A stretch of 62,869 nucleotides of DNA from Pseudacidovorax intermedius (lineage in GTDB: Bacteria; Pseudomonadota; Gammaproteobacteria; Burkholderiales; Burkholderiaceae_C): assembly GCF_003350475.1 (NCBI RefSeq), contig NZ_QQAV01000018.1, positions 1-62,869 of the forward strand, read 5' to 3'. Every line of letters starts with the position of its first letter. The first letter of the stretch is position 1. Position numbers and translations under genes: made by a program. The notes below the pieces were generated by a model. It did no database searches. It saw only the letters and a list, made by a program, of their open reading frames with translations, and was not told the DNA's origin. Below, piece by piece: positions 1 to 10,927 of this stretch.

Positions 1-77
1 TCGGTCATATCGGCGCTGCCGTTCACCTTGTAGCGCAGCAGCACCATCGTTTCTTCGCGAACGCCGGGCGCGGTCAT
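1..77 (-). CDS. Partial unidentified protein (N-terminus only)
   Basis: A minus-strand ATG at 75-77 opens a frame that runs off the left edge of the window. About 25 codons are visible, beginning MTAPGVREETMVLLRYKV. It begins 13 nt after the dnaB stop on the same strand, so it is probably cotranscribed with dnaB. I do not recognise the family from this fragment and no good Shine-Dalgarno is visible. The next gene to the left would be needed to tell a real gene from a chance frame. Confidence 0.45.
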   Translation of the reverse strand, partial: MTAPGVREETMVLLRYKVNGSADMT

Positions 78-90
78 GGGCCTGGGATGC

Positions 91-1503
91 TCAGAAGTCA
101 TCGCCCCCGAAGCCGCCGGCCAGGTTCTCGAACTTGGTCAAGGGCTTCAGGAAGGCCAGCTTCACCGTGCCTGTCGGGCCGTTCCGCTGCTTGGCGATGA
201 TCACCTCGGCGACGCCGGGCTCCTTGGAGTCCTTGTTGTAGTAGTCGTCGCGGTAGATGAACATGATCACGTCCGCATCCTGCTCGATGGCGCCCGATTC
301 GCGCAGGTCGCTCATCATCGGACGCTTGTCGGTGCGGCTTTCCACGCCGCGCGAGAGCTGCGACAGAGCGATCACCGGGCACTTGAGCTCCTTGGCCAGC
401 ATCTTGAGACCACGCGAGATCTCGCCCACCGCGGTCGCGCGGTTCTCGTCGGCCATGCCGCCCGAGACGCTCATCAGCTGCAGGTAGTCGACCACGATCA
501 GGCCCAACTGGCCGCACTGGCGCGCCAACCGCCGCGCATTGGCTCGCAGCTCGCTGGTGGACAGGCCCGGCGTCTCGTCGATGTGCAGCGAGATGTTGCG
601 CAGCTTCTCGATGGCCTCGGTCAGGCGCGGCCACTCCTCGTCGGTCAGCTTGCCGGTGCGTAGATGGCCCTGGTCGATGCGGCCGATGGAGCCCACGATA
701 CGCACCGCCAGCTGCGAGGCGCCCATTTCCATCGAGAACACCGCCACCGGCAGGCCCTCGTTGAGCGCCACATGCTCGGCGATGTTGATGGCCAGCGAGG
801 TCTTGCCCATGGAAGGGCGCGCCGCCAGCACGATCATGTCGCCGGCCTGCATGCCCGAGGTCATGCGGTCGAAGTCGTAGAAGCCCGTCGGCACCCCCGT
901 GATGTCGTTGGGGTTGTCGGCCATCTCGGTCACGCGGTCCAGCAGTTCGACCACCAGCGAGTCCATGCTGTGGAAGCCCTGCTTGTTGCGCGAGCCTTCT
1001 TCGCCGATGTTGAAGATCTTCTGCTCGGCCTCGTCCAAGATCTTGTCGACGGCCTTGCCCTGCGGATTGAACGCGGCGGTGGAGATCTCGTCGGCGGCGG
1101 AGATCAGCTTTCGCAGCACCGCGCGCTCGCGCACGATCTCGGCGTAACGGCGGATGTTGCTTGCGCTGGGCACGAACTGCGCCAGCGAGTTGAGGTAGGC
1201 CAAGCCACCCGTCTCCTCGGACTGGCCGAGGTTCTGCAGGTGCTCGTGCACCGTGATCACGTCCGCCGGCTTGTTGCCGTTGATCAGCTGGCCGACAGCG
1301 GCAAAGATCAGCTTGTGCTCGTGGCGGTAGAAGTCGCCCTCGGTGAGCAGATCGCCCACGCGGTCCCAGGCGCTGTTGTCGAGCAGCAGGCCGCCCAGCA
1401 CGCTGGATTCGGCCTCGACGGAATTCGGCGGCACACGCAGTTGCGCCACCTGGCGGTCGCCGGAAGGGTCGTTGGGAGCGAAGGGAGAAAAGACAGCGGA
1501 CAT
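91..1503 (-). CDS. dnaB: Replicative DNA helicase DnaB
   Basis: Hexameric 5'-3' helicase that unwinds the replication fork and recruits primase. The 470-residue product has the two-domain family layout. The N-terminal alpha-helical DnaB_N domain covers about residues 24-125. The RecA-like ATPase follows from about 195, with Walker A ARPSMGKTS (about 228-236), Walker B LIVVDYLQLM (about 335-344) and the Q-R motif KQRNGPTG near the C-terminus. Length and ends match proteobacterial DnaB, so the ATG at 1503 is kept. It lies downstream of the rpsF-priB-rpsR-rplI operon on the same strand, but a 188-nt gap with a hairpin separates them, suggesting its own promoter. Confidence 0.98.
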   Translation of the reverse strand: MSAVFSPFAPNDPSGDRQVAQLRVPPNSVEAESSVLGGLLLDNSAWDRVGDLLTEGDFYRHEHKLIFAAVGQLINGNKPADVITVHEHLQNLGQSEETGGLAYLNSLAQFVPSASNIRRYAEIVRERAVLRKLISAADEISTAAFNPQGKAVDKILDEAEQKIFNIGEEGSRNKQGFHSMDSLVVELLDRVTEMADNPNDITGVPTGFYDFDRMTSGMQAGDMIVLAARPSMGKTSLAINIAEHVALNEGLPVAVFSMEMGASQLAVRIVGSIGRIDQGHLRTGKLTDEEWPRLTEAIEKLRNISLHIDETPGLSTSELRANARRLARQCGQLGLIVVDYLQLMSVSGGMADENRATAVGEISRGLKMLAKELKCPVIALSQLSRGVESRTDKRPMMSDLRESGAIEQDADVIMFIYRDDYYNKDSKEPGVAEVIIAKQRNGPTGTVKLAFLKPLTKFENLAGGFGGDDF

Positions 1504-1623
1504 GGCGTGCAGGGCAGTCGGCGATGCTAGGCCGCCATGGCAGCCAAGTCACGGGATAAGTCTGGGGACAACCCGTGGGCTTCCGGTGCGCAGGCCGGGA
1601 CAACTGGCCGGTGCGCCAATGAC

Positions 1624-1645
1624 AAGGCCGCCCGGAGGCGGCCTT
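1624..1645 (-). terminator. Hairpin downstream of rplI
   Basis: Perfect 9-bp stem (AAGGCCGCC / GGCGGCCTT) around a 4-nt loop, 47 nt after the rplI stop and before dnaB. The T tract is poor in both directions (TTGTCATT on the minus strand), so it may be a weak terminator or an RNA-end stabiliser. Confidence 0.5.
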
Positions 1646-1691
1646 GGGATGCGAGGGCGGGCGGAAATCCGCCCACAATTCGCAAGGGGTA

Positions 1692-2144
1692 TCAGGCGGT
1701 TTCGCCGTAGACCGTGACGGTGATCTCGACGACCACGTCCGTGTGCAGGGCCACGCTCACCGTGGTGTCGCCCACGGTCTTGATCGGGCCATTGGGCAGG
1801 CGCACTTGCGACTTGACCACGTCGTAGCCGGACTTCTTCAGTTCGTCGGCGATGTCGTGGTTGGTCACCGAGCCGAACAGGCGGCCGTCGACGCCGGCCT
1901 TCTGGGTCAGCTTGACGGTGGAGCCGGACAGCTTCTCGCCTTGCGACTGGGCCTCGGCCAGCTTGGCGGCGGCCGCCTTTTCCAGCTCGGCACGCTTGGC
2001 TTCGAATTCGGCCTTGGCCGACTCGGTGGCGCGGCGGGCACGGCCGGTGGGGATCAGAAAGTTGCGGGCGTAGCCGTCCTTGACCTTGACGATGTCGCCG
2101 AGCGCACCGAGGTTGACGATCTTGTCCAGAAGAATGACTTGCAT
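1692..2144 (-). CDS. rplI: 50S ribosomal protein L9
   Basis: Large-subunit protein binding 23S rRNA near the L1 stalk. The 150-residue product begins [19 protein letters not shown], the conserved L9 N-domain, followed by the long charged connecting helix (about 40-75) and the C-terminal rRNA-binding domain. An open frame extends upstream to 2213. The start at 2144 is set by family N-terminus and by a strong AGAAGGAG Shine-Dalgarno just upstream. It is the last gene of the rpsF-priB-rpsR-rplI operon, 19 nt after rpsR. Confidence 0.98.
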   Translation of the reverse strand: MQVILLDKIVNLGALGDIVKVKDGYARNFLIPTGRARRATESAKAEFEAKRAELEKAAAAKLAEAQSQGEKLSGSTVKLTQKAGVDGRLFGSVTNHDIADELKKSGYDVVKSQVRLPNGPIKTVGDTTVSVALHTDVVVEITVTVYGETA

Positions 2145-2163
2145 GGAATGGACTCCTTCTGGA

Positions 2164-2445
2164 TCAGACGCGGTGCTGGTCGCTGTACGGCAGCATCGCG
2201 AGGAAGCGGGCACGCTTGATCGCGGTGTTCAGCTGACGCTGGTAGATGGCACGGGTGCCGGTCAGGCGGGCGGGGACGATCTTGCCGTTCTCGCCGACGA
2301 AGTCGCGCAGGGTGTCGATGTCCTTGTAGTCGATCTCTTCCACACCGGCGACGGTGAAGCGGCAGAAACGCTTGCGCTTGAACAGCAGCGACTGGGTGTT
2401 GCGCTTCGGACGCTTGTCCTTGTTGAATTTCTTGAACGTGGCCAT
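2164..2445 (-). CDS. rpsR: 30S ribosomal protein S18
   Basis: Small-subunit protein that pairs with S6 on the platform. The 93-residue product has the typical basic N-terminus ([16 protein letters not shown]) and the conserved core [16 protein letters not shown] with [11 protein letters not shown]. The single CRF near residue 28 is the usual position of the conserved cysteine. It sits between priB (21-nt gap) and rplI (19-nt gap), the canonical order for this operon. Confidence 0.98.
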   Translation of the reverse strand: MATFKKFNKDKRPKRNTQSLLFKRKRFCRFTVAGVEEIDYKDIDTLRDFVGENGKIVPARLTGTRAIYQRQLNTAIKRARFLAMLPYSDQHRV

Positions 2446-2466
2446 TTGAGGGACCTCTGTCGAAAA

Positions 2467-2772
2467 TTAATCTTGCTGAAAATCCGTGACGTGGAGCACC
2501 GGGTGCTTGCCATTGCGGGGATTGGCCAGGAAACCCTGGAACCGCCACTGGCTGCCCAGCGCCTGCCGCGCGAGCCGCTCGGCCACTGCGCCAAAGGCCA
2601 CTGCCTTGAGTGCCGCCTTCACCTGCCGGGCCTGTCCGGCTTCGTCCTGGGTCGATTCGTGATCGAGCCGCAGATCGATGGCCGGGAGCCCGGCCGGGGT
2701 GAAACGCAAGGCGGCAAGCTCTTCGATGCAGGCCGTCAGGAGCAGGTGGTTGGCCGCAGCGGGCGCAGCCAC
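2467..2772 (-). CDS. priB: Primosomal replication protein PriB
   Basis: Single-strand-binding OB-fold protein that helps PriA and DnaT restart stalled forks. The 101-residue product ends with the family's VLHVTDFQ segment and has the internal DLRLDHES strand. The start is a GTG at 2770-2772, one base after the rpsF stop (TGA at 2774-2776), with no clear Shine-Dalgarno. Translation is therefore probably coupled to rpsF. An ATG overlapping the rpsF stop lies in a different frame. Its place between rpsF and rpsR supports the name. Confidence 0.93.
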   Translation of the reverse strand: MAAPAAANHLLLTACIEELAALRFTPAGLPAIDLRLDHESTQDEAGQARQVKAALKAVAFGAVAERLARQALGSQWRFQGFLANPRNGKHPVLHVTDFQQD

Positions 2773-2773
2773 A

Positions 2774-3154
2774 TCAGTTGCTGCTGTTGTTGGCGGCGTA
2801 CTCGGCCTGCTGGGCCTTGCGGGCTTCCTCGCGCTCGACGGTCTTCATCATCGAGGAGGGGCCGGTGTCGGCCTTCTTCTTCAGCACGGTCAGGTGGCGC
2901 AGCACGGCGTCGTTGAACTTGAAGGCATGCTCCAGTTCGGACATCACGGCCTGGTCGGCCTCGATGTTGACGCACAGGTAGTGGGCCTTGTTCAGCTTGT
3001 TGATCTGGTAAGCCAGCTGGCGGCGGCCCCAGTCTTCGACACGATGCACCTTGCCGTTGCCGGCGGCGATCATGCCCTTGTAACGCTCCAGCATGGCCGG
3101 AACCTGCTCGCTTTGATCCGGATGGATCAGCAGAATGATTTCGTAGTGACGCAT
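2774..3154 (-). CDS. rpsF: 30S ribosomal protein S6
   Basis: Small-subunit platform protein, partner of S18. The product is 126 residues from the start [17 protein letters not shown], the standard S6 N-terminus, with the [11 protein letters not shown] segment typical of the family. The open frame extends to 3307 but that extension is not S6-like. It is the first gene of the operon. A minus-strand TATACT hexamer at 3251-3256 is a candidate -10 element, without a convincing -35. The C-terminus is extended and Asn/Ser-rich, as in other betaproteobacteria. Confidence 0.97.
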   Translation of the reverse strand: MRHYEIILLIHPDQSEQVPAMLERYKGMIAAGNGKVHRVEDWGRRQLAYQINKLNKAHYLCVNIEADQAVMSELEHAFKFNDAVLRHLTVLKKKADTGPSSMMKTVEREEARKAQQAEYAANNSSN

Positions 3155-3305
3155 GACACTCCTTGGGGGTTTGCGGACGTTGCGCGCATGCGCGCCCGTC
3201 CAGAAAAGCCACCCGCCGCGTCCAGGCGGTGTGGCAAGGTAAAGCCCACGAGTATATGCCGAAACGAGCCAACGGTGCGAGCGGCTACGCGGTGGCTGCA
3301 AAAGC

Positions 3306-3338
3306 AAAGGGCAGGCCGCGCGAGCGGCCCGCCCTTTT
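3306..3338 (-). terminator. Intrinsic terminator after ppsA
   Basis: GGGC-A-GGCCGC arm, GCGA loop, GCGGCC-C-GCCC arm, flanked by A and T runs, so it can act in either direction. On the minus strand it lies about 60 nt beyond the ppsA stop and is followed by CCCTTTGCTTTT. It separates ppsA from the rpsF operon promoter region. Confidence 0.75.
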
Positions 3339-3396
3339 CGATGTGGCGCCGCCCCGGTGAAGGGCCGGCGCGGCCTCCAGGGGCCTCAGGCCGCGA

Positions 3397-5790
<2,394 letters not shown>

Positions 5791-5991
5791 GGGAAGACTC
5801 CGGAGTTTAAAAAGCGGTGCGTTCCATGCAGCGGGCAGCCGGGCGCGATCGTTCTTCTTGCTCTGGGTGCGCGGGGCGACTGCATGGGAAGGGATGCGGG
5901 TGCGGCGCGCGGAGGGCACGCGCCGATAATCTGTGGGATTGTAGGGGCCGGCCCGAGCCGGCGCCGCAGGACAGAAACTACAGGCCGCCCC

Positions 5992-6813
5992 ATGCACAAG
6001 CGCACCGTTTTCTTCGTTTCGGACGGCACCGGCATCACCGCCGAGACCTTCGGCAATGCCGTGCTCAACCAGTTCGAGCTCAAGGCGCGCCACGTCCGCA
6101 TGCCCTTCACCGACACGGTGGACAAGGCCCACCAGGCGGTGCGCCAGATCAATCACACGGCCGAACTCGAAGGCTACCGGCCCATCGTCTTCACCACCCT
6201 GGCCAACATGGAAGTGCTGGAGGTGATCGAGACCGGCTGCAAGGGCATGCTGCTCGACCTGTTCGGCACCTTCGTGCGGCCGCTGGAGATCGAGCTGGCG
6301 ATGAAGTCCAACCACCGCATCGGCCGCTTCTCGGACATCAGCAAGAGCAAGGAATACCACGACCGCATCGCCGCCATCGACTTCAGCCTGCAGCACGACG
6401 ACGGCCAGAGCCATGCGGACCTGGAGGCGGCGGACGTGATCCTGGTGGGCGTGAGCCGCAGCGGCAAGACGCCGACCTCGCTCTACCTGGCGATGCAGCA
6501 CGGGCTGAAGGCGGCCAACTATCCGCTGATCCCCGAGGACTTCGACCGCCGGCAGTTGCCGCCGGCGCTGATCGCCTTCCGCAAGAAGATCTTCGGCCTG
6601 ACCATCCAGCCCGAACGGCTGGCCGAGATCCGCAACGAACGGCGGCCCAACTCGCGCTACGCGAGCATCGAGAACTGCCGCTACGAGGTGAGCGAGGCCG
6701 AGGCGATGATGCGCCGTGCCGGCATCCGCTGGCTGTCGACCACCACCAAGTCGATCGAGGAGATCGCGACCACCATCCTGCAGGAGCTGCGGCCGGAGCG
6801 GCTCAACTACTGA
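5992..6813 (+). CDS. ppsR: PEP synthase regulatory protein PpsR (kinase/pyrophosphorylase, DUF299)
   Basis: Bifunctional enzyme that phosphorylates PEP synthase with ADP and reverses this with phosphate, switching PpsA off or on. The 273-residue product begins [19 protein letters not shown], the family signature, and has the P-loop [11 protein letters not shown] at about 152-162. The pairing with a divergent ppsA assigns it to PEP synthase rather than PPDK. The 201-nt gap between the two starts must hold both promoters. Its last 7 nt overlap the end of the convergent DUF3861 gene. Confidence 0.96.
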   Translation: MHKRTVFFVSDGTGITAETFGNAVLNQFELKARHVRMPFTDTVDKAHQAVRQINHTAELEGYRPIVFTTLANMEVLEVIETGCKGMLLDLFGTFVRPLEIELAMKSNHRIGRFSDISKSKEYHDRIAAIDFSLQHDDGQSHADLEAADVILVGVSRSGKTPTSLYLAMQHGLKAANYPLIPEDFDRRQLPPALIAFRKKIFGLTIQPERLAEIRNERRPNSRYASIENCRYEVSEAEAMMRRAGIRWLSTTTKSIEEIATTILQELRPERLNY

Positions 6814-7157
6814 GCCTGGTCGGATTCGGGCGAGGCGTCGGTCGCCGGCGCGTCGCCAGCGGATCGTTGCGGGCCCTTCTTCAGGTGCTGCATGAAGGCA
6901 CGGAAGTGCGGCGCGAAATCCGCGAAGAGCGGATGGCCGCGGTTCTCCAGCATCACTTCGCTGAACAGCTTCAGGCCCACCGCCAGCGCGTTGGCCGTGT
7001 CGGGCGGGAATTCGCCGCGGCCGCGCATGCGCTCGGCGATGGCGAGGATGTCGTCGTGGTTGCCGGCCTCGAAGCGCAGCGGCTCGGCGTGGGCGGACGG
7101 GTTGCCGTGCGCATCGGCCAGGTGTTCGACGGTGATTTGGTAGCGGTGTTGTTTCAT
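6807..7157 (-). CDS. DUF3861 domain protein
   Basis: A 116-residue soluble protein starting [19 protein letters not shown], with the DUF3861 core: a beta-rich N-terminus, FEAGNHDDI, then a helical part [11 protein letters not shown]...[17 protein letters not shown]. The biochemical role of the family is unknown to me. It lies 26 nt downstream of the PadR gene on the same strand, so the pair probably forms an operon and the regulator may control it. Its 3' end overlaps ppsR tail to tail. The C-terminal 20 residues (Ala/Asp/Pro-rich) look disordered. Confidence 0.85.
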   Translation of the reverse strand: MKQHRYQITVEHLADAHGNPSAHAEPLRFEAGNHDDILAIAERMRGRGEFPPDTANALAVGLKLFSEVMLENRGHPLFADFAPHFRAFMQHLKKGPQRSAGDAPATDASPESDQAQ

Positions 7158-7183
7158 GGTCGATCTCTCTGTCGGGGCGCCTC

Positions 7184-7759
7184 TCAGGCGCGTTCCACCT
7201 CGACCGCGGCGCGGTCGATGATCTCGGCGAGTCGACGGACCAGTTCCGTCGACTCCATCTCGCCTTCCAGGCGCAGGCGCAGCGCCATCTTCAGGTTCTC
7301 CATCGCGCGGCGGATCTCGGGGAGCCGGCGCGCATGGGCGCGGGCCCGCGCCTGCGCCAGGCGCTCCAGCACCGCCTCGATGGCCGACGCCTGCGCAGCA
7401 CGTTCCGCCTCGCCCTGGGGCGTCAGATGGAAGCGCTTGCGGCCACCATCGCTGGCTTCCGAGCGGGCAAGGCCCAGATCCTCCAGCAACGCCAGCGTCG
7501 GATAGACGGTTCCCGGACTGGGGGTGTAGTCACCCCCGACCCACTCTCCGATCGCCTTGATCAGTTCATAGCCATGGCTCGGCTGGGCGGCCAGCGCATG
7601 GAGCATCAGCAGTCGCAGGTCGCCCGGCTCGAGCTGACGCGGCCGCCGACCACCGCTGCGGCCGTCCGCCGCCCCCTCCCCCAGCATGTCGGCACCTGAA
7701 TGCCGGTGACCATGGCCTCTGCCGCCGCCACGTCCCGAGCGCATCCATTCTTCAGTCAT
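7184..7759 (-). CDS. PadR-family regulator, YqjI-like with Gly/His/Arg-rich N-terminus
   Basis: Winged-helix repressor of 191 residues. It has an N-terminal Gly/Arg/His-rich tail ([13 protein letters not shown], about 8-20). The PadR wHTH follows ([19 protein letters not shown], then [18 protein letters not shown]), then a C-terminal dimerising helix ending [18 protein letters not shown]. Layout and C-terminus resemble E. coli YqjI, a nickel-responsive PadR repressor of a ferric reductase gene. The His tail is much shorter here, so metal sensing is only an inference. The start at 7759 is preferred over 7792 because AAAGGTGC lies at Shine-Dalgarno distance. It is divergent from nrdJ and upstream of DUF3861. 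Confidence 0.88.
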   Translation of the reverse strand: MTEEWMRSGRGGGRGHGHRHSGADMLGEGAADGRSGGRRPRQLEPGDLRLLMLHALAAQPSHGYELIKAIGEWVGGDYTPSPGTVYPTLALLEDLGLARSEASDGGRKRFHLTPQGEAERAAQASAIEAVLERLAQARARAHARRLPEIRRAMENLKMALRLRLEGEMESTELVRRLAEIIDRAAVEVERA

Positions 7760-7780
7760 CGTGCACCTTTCAACGTACTC

Positions 7781-7814
7781 AAGATGCTTCAATGATATAT
7801 CTTAAAAGATCAAA
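7781..7814. promoter_or_regulatory. Palindromic operator candidate between padR and nrdJ
   Basis: An AT-rich island in very GC-rich surroundings contains a perfect GATATATC palindrome (7794-7801). It is nested in AAGAT (7781-7785) ... ATCTT (7799-7803) and followed by AAAAGATC. PadR proteins commonly bind TATA-centred dyads over their own promoters. The position, 22-55 nt upstream of the padR start, fits autorepression. The assignment is inferred. Confidence 0.5.
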
Positions 7815-7951
7815 AAAGCGTTAAGGACCGCAACCCACAGCATGAAAGTGGTCTTCCGACAGACCAAAGCGCTGGATTTCCATACAGTCAAAGCCACCGC
7901 TGCCGTATTGCTTGGAGACACGCAGCGACCGCCACCCTCCAGGAGTTGTCC

Positions 7952-10822
7952 ATGCCGATCCTGAACAGCACCGCCCTGCCCGTCCAGGCCATCAGCCAGG
8001 ACGTGCTGCGCGAGAAGTACGCCAAGGGCGACGAGCAAGAAGCCGCAGATGTCCGGCGGAGGGTGGCTCGAGCCCTTGCCGCCGTCGAGGCGCCAGAGCG
8101 CCGCGCCCAGTTCGAGATTGCTTTCATCGATGCACTGGAAGCCGGCTTCATCCCCGCCGGCCGCATCCTTTCGGCCGCCGGCACCGCGTTGGAGGCAACG
8201 CTCATCAACTGCTTCGTCCAGCCCGTGGGCGACTCCATCGCCGAGGACGACGAAGGCCACCCCGGCATCTACACCGCCCTGACCGAGGCAGCAGAAACCA
8301 TGCGGCGCGGCGGCGGCGTGGGCTATGACTTTTCGCGCATCCGCCCCAAGGGCGCACGGGTGCGCAGCACGCAGTCGAGCGCATCGGGCCCGGTGAGCTA
8401 CATGCGCGTGTTCGACCGCTCCTGCGAGACGGTGGAATCGGCCGGCTCGCGGCGCGGCGCGCAGATGGCCGTGCTGCGCTGCGACCATCCGGACGTCGAA
8501 GAGTTCATCCACGCCAAGGACAGCGGGGACCTGCGCAACTTCAACCTATCGGTGGGTGTGACCGACGCCTTCATACAGGCGGTACAGGCCGATGCTGAAG
8601 TGGAACTGGTGCACCGCGCCGAGCCCGGCGAGGCGCAGAAGGCCGAAGGCGCTCATCCACGCGGCGATGGCGCCTGGATCTACCGCCGCGTACCCGCACG
8701 CGCGCTGTGGGACCAGATCATGCGCGCCACCTACGACCATGCCGAGCCGGGCGTGCTCTTCCTCGACCGCATCAATGCCGACAACAACCTCGGCTACTGC
8801 GAGACCATCGCCGCGACAAACCCTTGCGCCGAACAGCCGCTGCCACCCTACGGCTGCTGCTGCCTGGGCTCCATCGACCTCACGCGCTTCGTGCGCCAGC
8901 CCTTCGAGCCCGAGGCCCGCTTCGACGAGGCGGCCTTCGACGCGCTGATCCCCACCTGCGTACGTATGCTCGACAACGTGCTGGACATCTCCATCTGGCC
9001 GCTGCCTCGCCAGCGCGAGGAAGCCATGGCCAAGCGGCGCATCGGCCTGGGCTTCACCGGTCTGGGCGATGCGCTGGCCATGCTCGGTCTGCGCTATGAC
9101 GAGGCGCCCGCGCGGCAGATGGCCGCTCGGATCGCCGAGCGGCTGCGGGACGCGGCCTATGCAGCCTCCGCCGATCTCGCACGCGAGCGCGGCGCCTTCG
9201 CCCTGTTCAATGCCGACCTGTATCTGCAGCGTGGGCGCTTCGCCTCGCGCCTGCCTGCACCGCTTCGCGAGCGCATCCGCCAACACGGGTTGCGCAACTC
9301 GCATCTGCTGTCCATCGCGCCGACCGGCACCATCAGCCTGGCCTTTGCCGACAACGCCAGCAACGGCATCGAGCCGCCTTTCAGCTGGAGCTACCAGCGC
9401 AAGAAGCGCATGGCCGATGGCACCTTCCAGGAGTTCGCCGTGGAGGACCACGCCTGGCGCCTGTTCCGCCACCTGCGCGGGCTGGACGCGCCGCTGCCGT
9501 CCGCCTTCGTCACGGCACTGGAGATGAGCGCCCAGTCGCATGCGGCCATGGTGGCCGCCGTCGCGCCCTTCATCGATACCTCGATCAGCAAGACGGTGAA
9601 CGTGCCGGCCGACTATCCCTACGCGGCCTTCCAGGATCTTTACCTGCAGGCGTGGCAGTCCGGCCTGAAGGGCCTGGCCACCTACCGGCCCAATGCCGTG
9701 CTGGGCGCCGTGCTCAGCGTGCCGCAGCCGGCCGCCGCCCTGCCCGCGCCGGGCATCGCCGACCGCCGCCTGGCGCTGGATCGCCTGCCGCGCGAGCCGG
9801 TGCTGGCCTCGCTGCGCTGGCCCGGCCGGCCGGACTTTCCCGCCGGCAATGCGGCGTGGTGCACCATGGTTCGGCATCCGCACGGGCAGTTCGCGCTTTT
9901 CGTCGGCGAAGCCCCGGACGGCGGCGAGGGCGCTCGGCCGCTGCCCTTCGAGGTGTGGGTCAACGGCGCCGAGCAGCCGCGCGGCCTGGGCGCCCTGGCC
10001 AAGACGCTGTCGATGGACCTGCGGGCGCGCGACGCCGAATGGGTGCGCCTCAAGCTCGACGCGCTCGCCACCGTGCAGGAGGAGCGCCCCTTCGACATGC
10101 CCTTCCCACCCCATGGCGAGGTGCGCACCTTCCCCGGCGTGGTTGCTGCCACCGCCGCCGTGCTGCGCTGGCGCTGCGAGCAGCTGGGCCTGTGGAACCC
10201 ACCCGCACCCGGCACGCCGGTGCTCGATGCCCTGTTCAGCCTGGACGAGCCGCACACCGGCCCCTCCGGCACGCTGGCCTGGGCCGTGGACATCGAGAAC
10301 CCGGCCACGGTCGAAGCCTTCACCCTCACGCTCAAGGAGGTGCTGCTGCCCAGCCCCGGCGGCGCCAACCATACCCGGCCTTGCGCCCTGGGCTTCTCGG
10401 GCAACTACCCGCGCGCGCTGGACGGCTTGGCGCGCGTGCTGTCGCTGGACATGCGGGTGATCGACCCGGCCTGGATCGGCATGAAGCTGCGCAAGCTGCT
10501 GAGCTATGCCGAGCCGCTGGGCCAGTTCATGGCCTTCGTGCCCAGCCTGGACCCGAAGGTGCGGCGGCAGCAGACCTGGCCCTCGACCGTGGCGTACCTC
10601 GCACGGCTGGTGATCCATCGCTACGCCATGCTCGGTGTGCTGGACGAAGAAGGCTTTCCGCTCCAGGAGATGGGCATCCTGGCGGCCCCTGCTACCACAG
10701 CGCTGGGCGTGCAGCAGGCCATGGCGGGCGCCGCCTGCCCTGAATGCGGCAACGCCACCCTGATCCGCAAGGACGGCTGCAGCTTCTGTACCGCCTGCGG
10801 CTTCACCGGACTGTGCGGCTGA
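7952..10822 (+). CDS. nrdJ: Adenosylcobalamin-dependent (class II) ribonucleotide reductase NrdJ
   Basis: Reduces ribonucleotides to deoxyribonucleotides using a B12-derived thiyl radical, with or without oxygen. The start is the ATG at 7952, six bases after AGGAG; a TTG two codons earlier is less likely. The 956-residue product has the large-subunit barrel with the first redox Cys in TLINCF (about 87), the radical motif NPCAEQPLPPYG (Cys about 292, Glu about 294) and APTGTIS. After about 600 come two TSCPD-type segments in tandem (around LAKTLSMDLR and LARVLSLDMR). Four cysteines in the last 28 residues (CPECG...CTACG) form a zinc ribbon. No cobalamin riboswitch is visible upstream. Confidence 0.96.
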   Translation: MPILNSTALPVQAISQDVLREKYAKGDEQEAADVRRRVARALAAVEAPERRAQFEIAFIDALEAGFIPAGRILSAAGTALEATLINCFVQPVGDSIAEDDEGHPGIYTALTEAAETMRRGGGVGYDFSRIRPKGARVRSTQSSASGPVSYMRVFDRSCETVESAGSRRGAQMAVLRCDHPDVEEFIHAKDSGDLRNFNLSVGVTDAFIQAVQADAEVELVHRAEPGEAQKAEGAHPRGDGAWIYRRVPARALWDQIMRATYDHAEPGVLFLDRINADNNLGYCETIAATNPCAEQPLPPYGCCCLGSIDLTRFVRQPFEPEARFDEAAFDALIPTCVRMLDNVLDISIWPLPRQREEAMAKRRIGLGFTGLGDALAMLGLRYDEAPARQMAARIAERLRDAAYAASADLARERGAFALFNADLYLQRGRFASRLPAPLRERIRQHGLRNSHLLSIAPTGTISLAFADNASNGIEPPFSWSYQRKKRMADGTFQEFAVEDHAWRLFRHLRGLDAPLPSAFVTALEMSAQSHAAMVAAVAPFIDTSISKTVNVPADYPYAAFQDLYLQAWQSGLKGLATYRPNAVLGAVLSVPQPAAALPAPGIADRRLALDRLPREPVLASLRWPGRPDFPAGNAAWCTMVRHPHGQFALFVGEAPDGGEGARPLPFEVWVNGAEQPRGLGALAKTLSMDLRARDAEWVRLKLDALATVQEERPFDMPFPPHGEVRTFPGVVAATAAVLRWRCEQLGLWNPPAPGTPVLDALFSLDEPHTGPSGTLAWAVDIENPATVEAFTLTLKEVLLPSPGGANHTRPCALGFSGNYPRALDGLARVLSLDMRVIDPAWIGMKLRKLLSYAEPLGQFMAFVPSLDPKVRRQQTWPSTVAYLARLVIHRYAMLGVLDEEGFPLQEMGILAAPATTALGVQQAMAGAACPECGNATLIRKDGCSFCTACGFTGLCG

Positions 10823-10927
10823 GCGCAGGCGGCGGCCGATCCGCCAACCCTTGCGCTGGCTCAAGGCAGCGCGGTCGCATCGTGGGCAGAGTCGGGCATC
10901 GACCACCTGACGCCACCCCGACCTTTC

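Noticed and set aside
7815..7951. Cobalamin riboswitch upstream of nrdJ
   Set aside because: No B12-box-like conserved core was seen and the leader is short.
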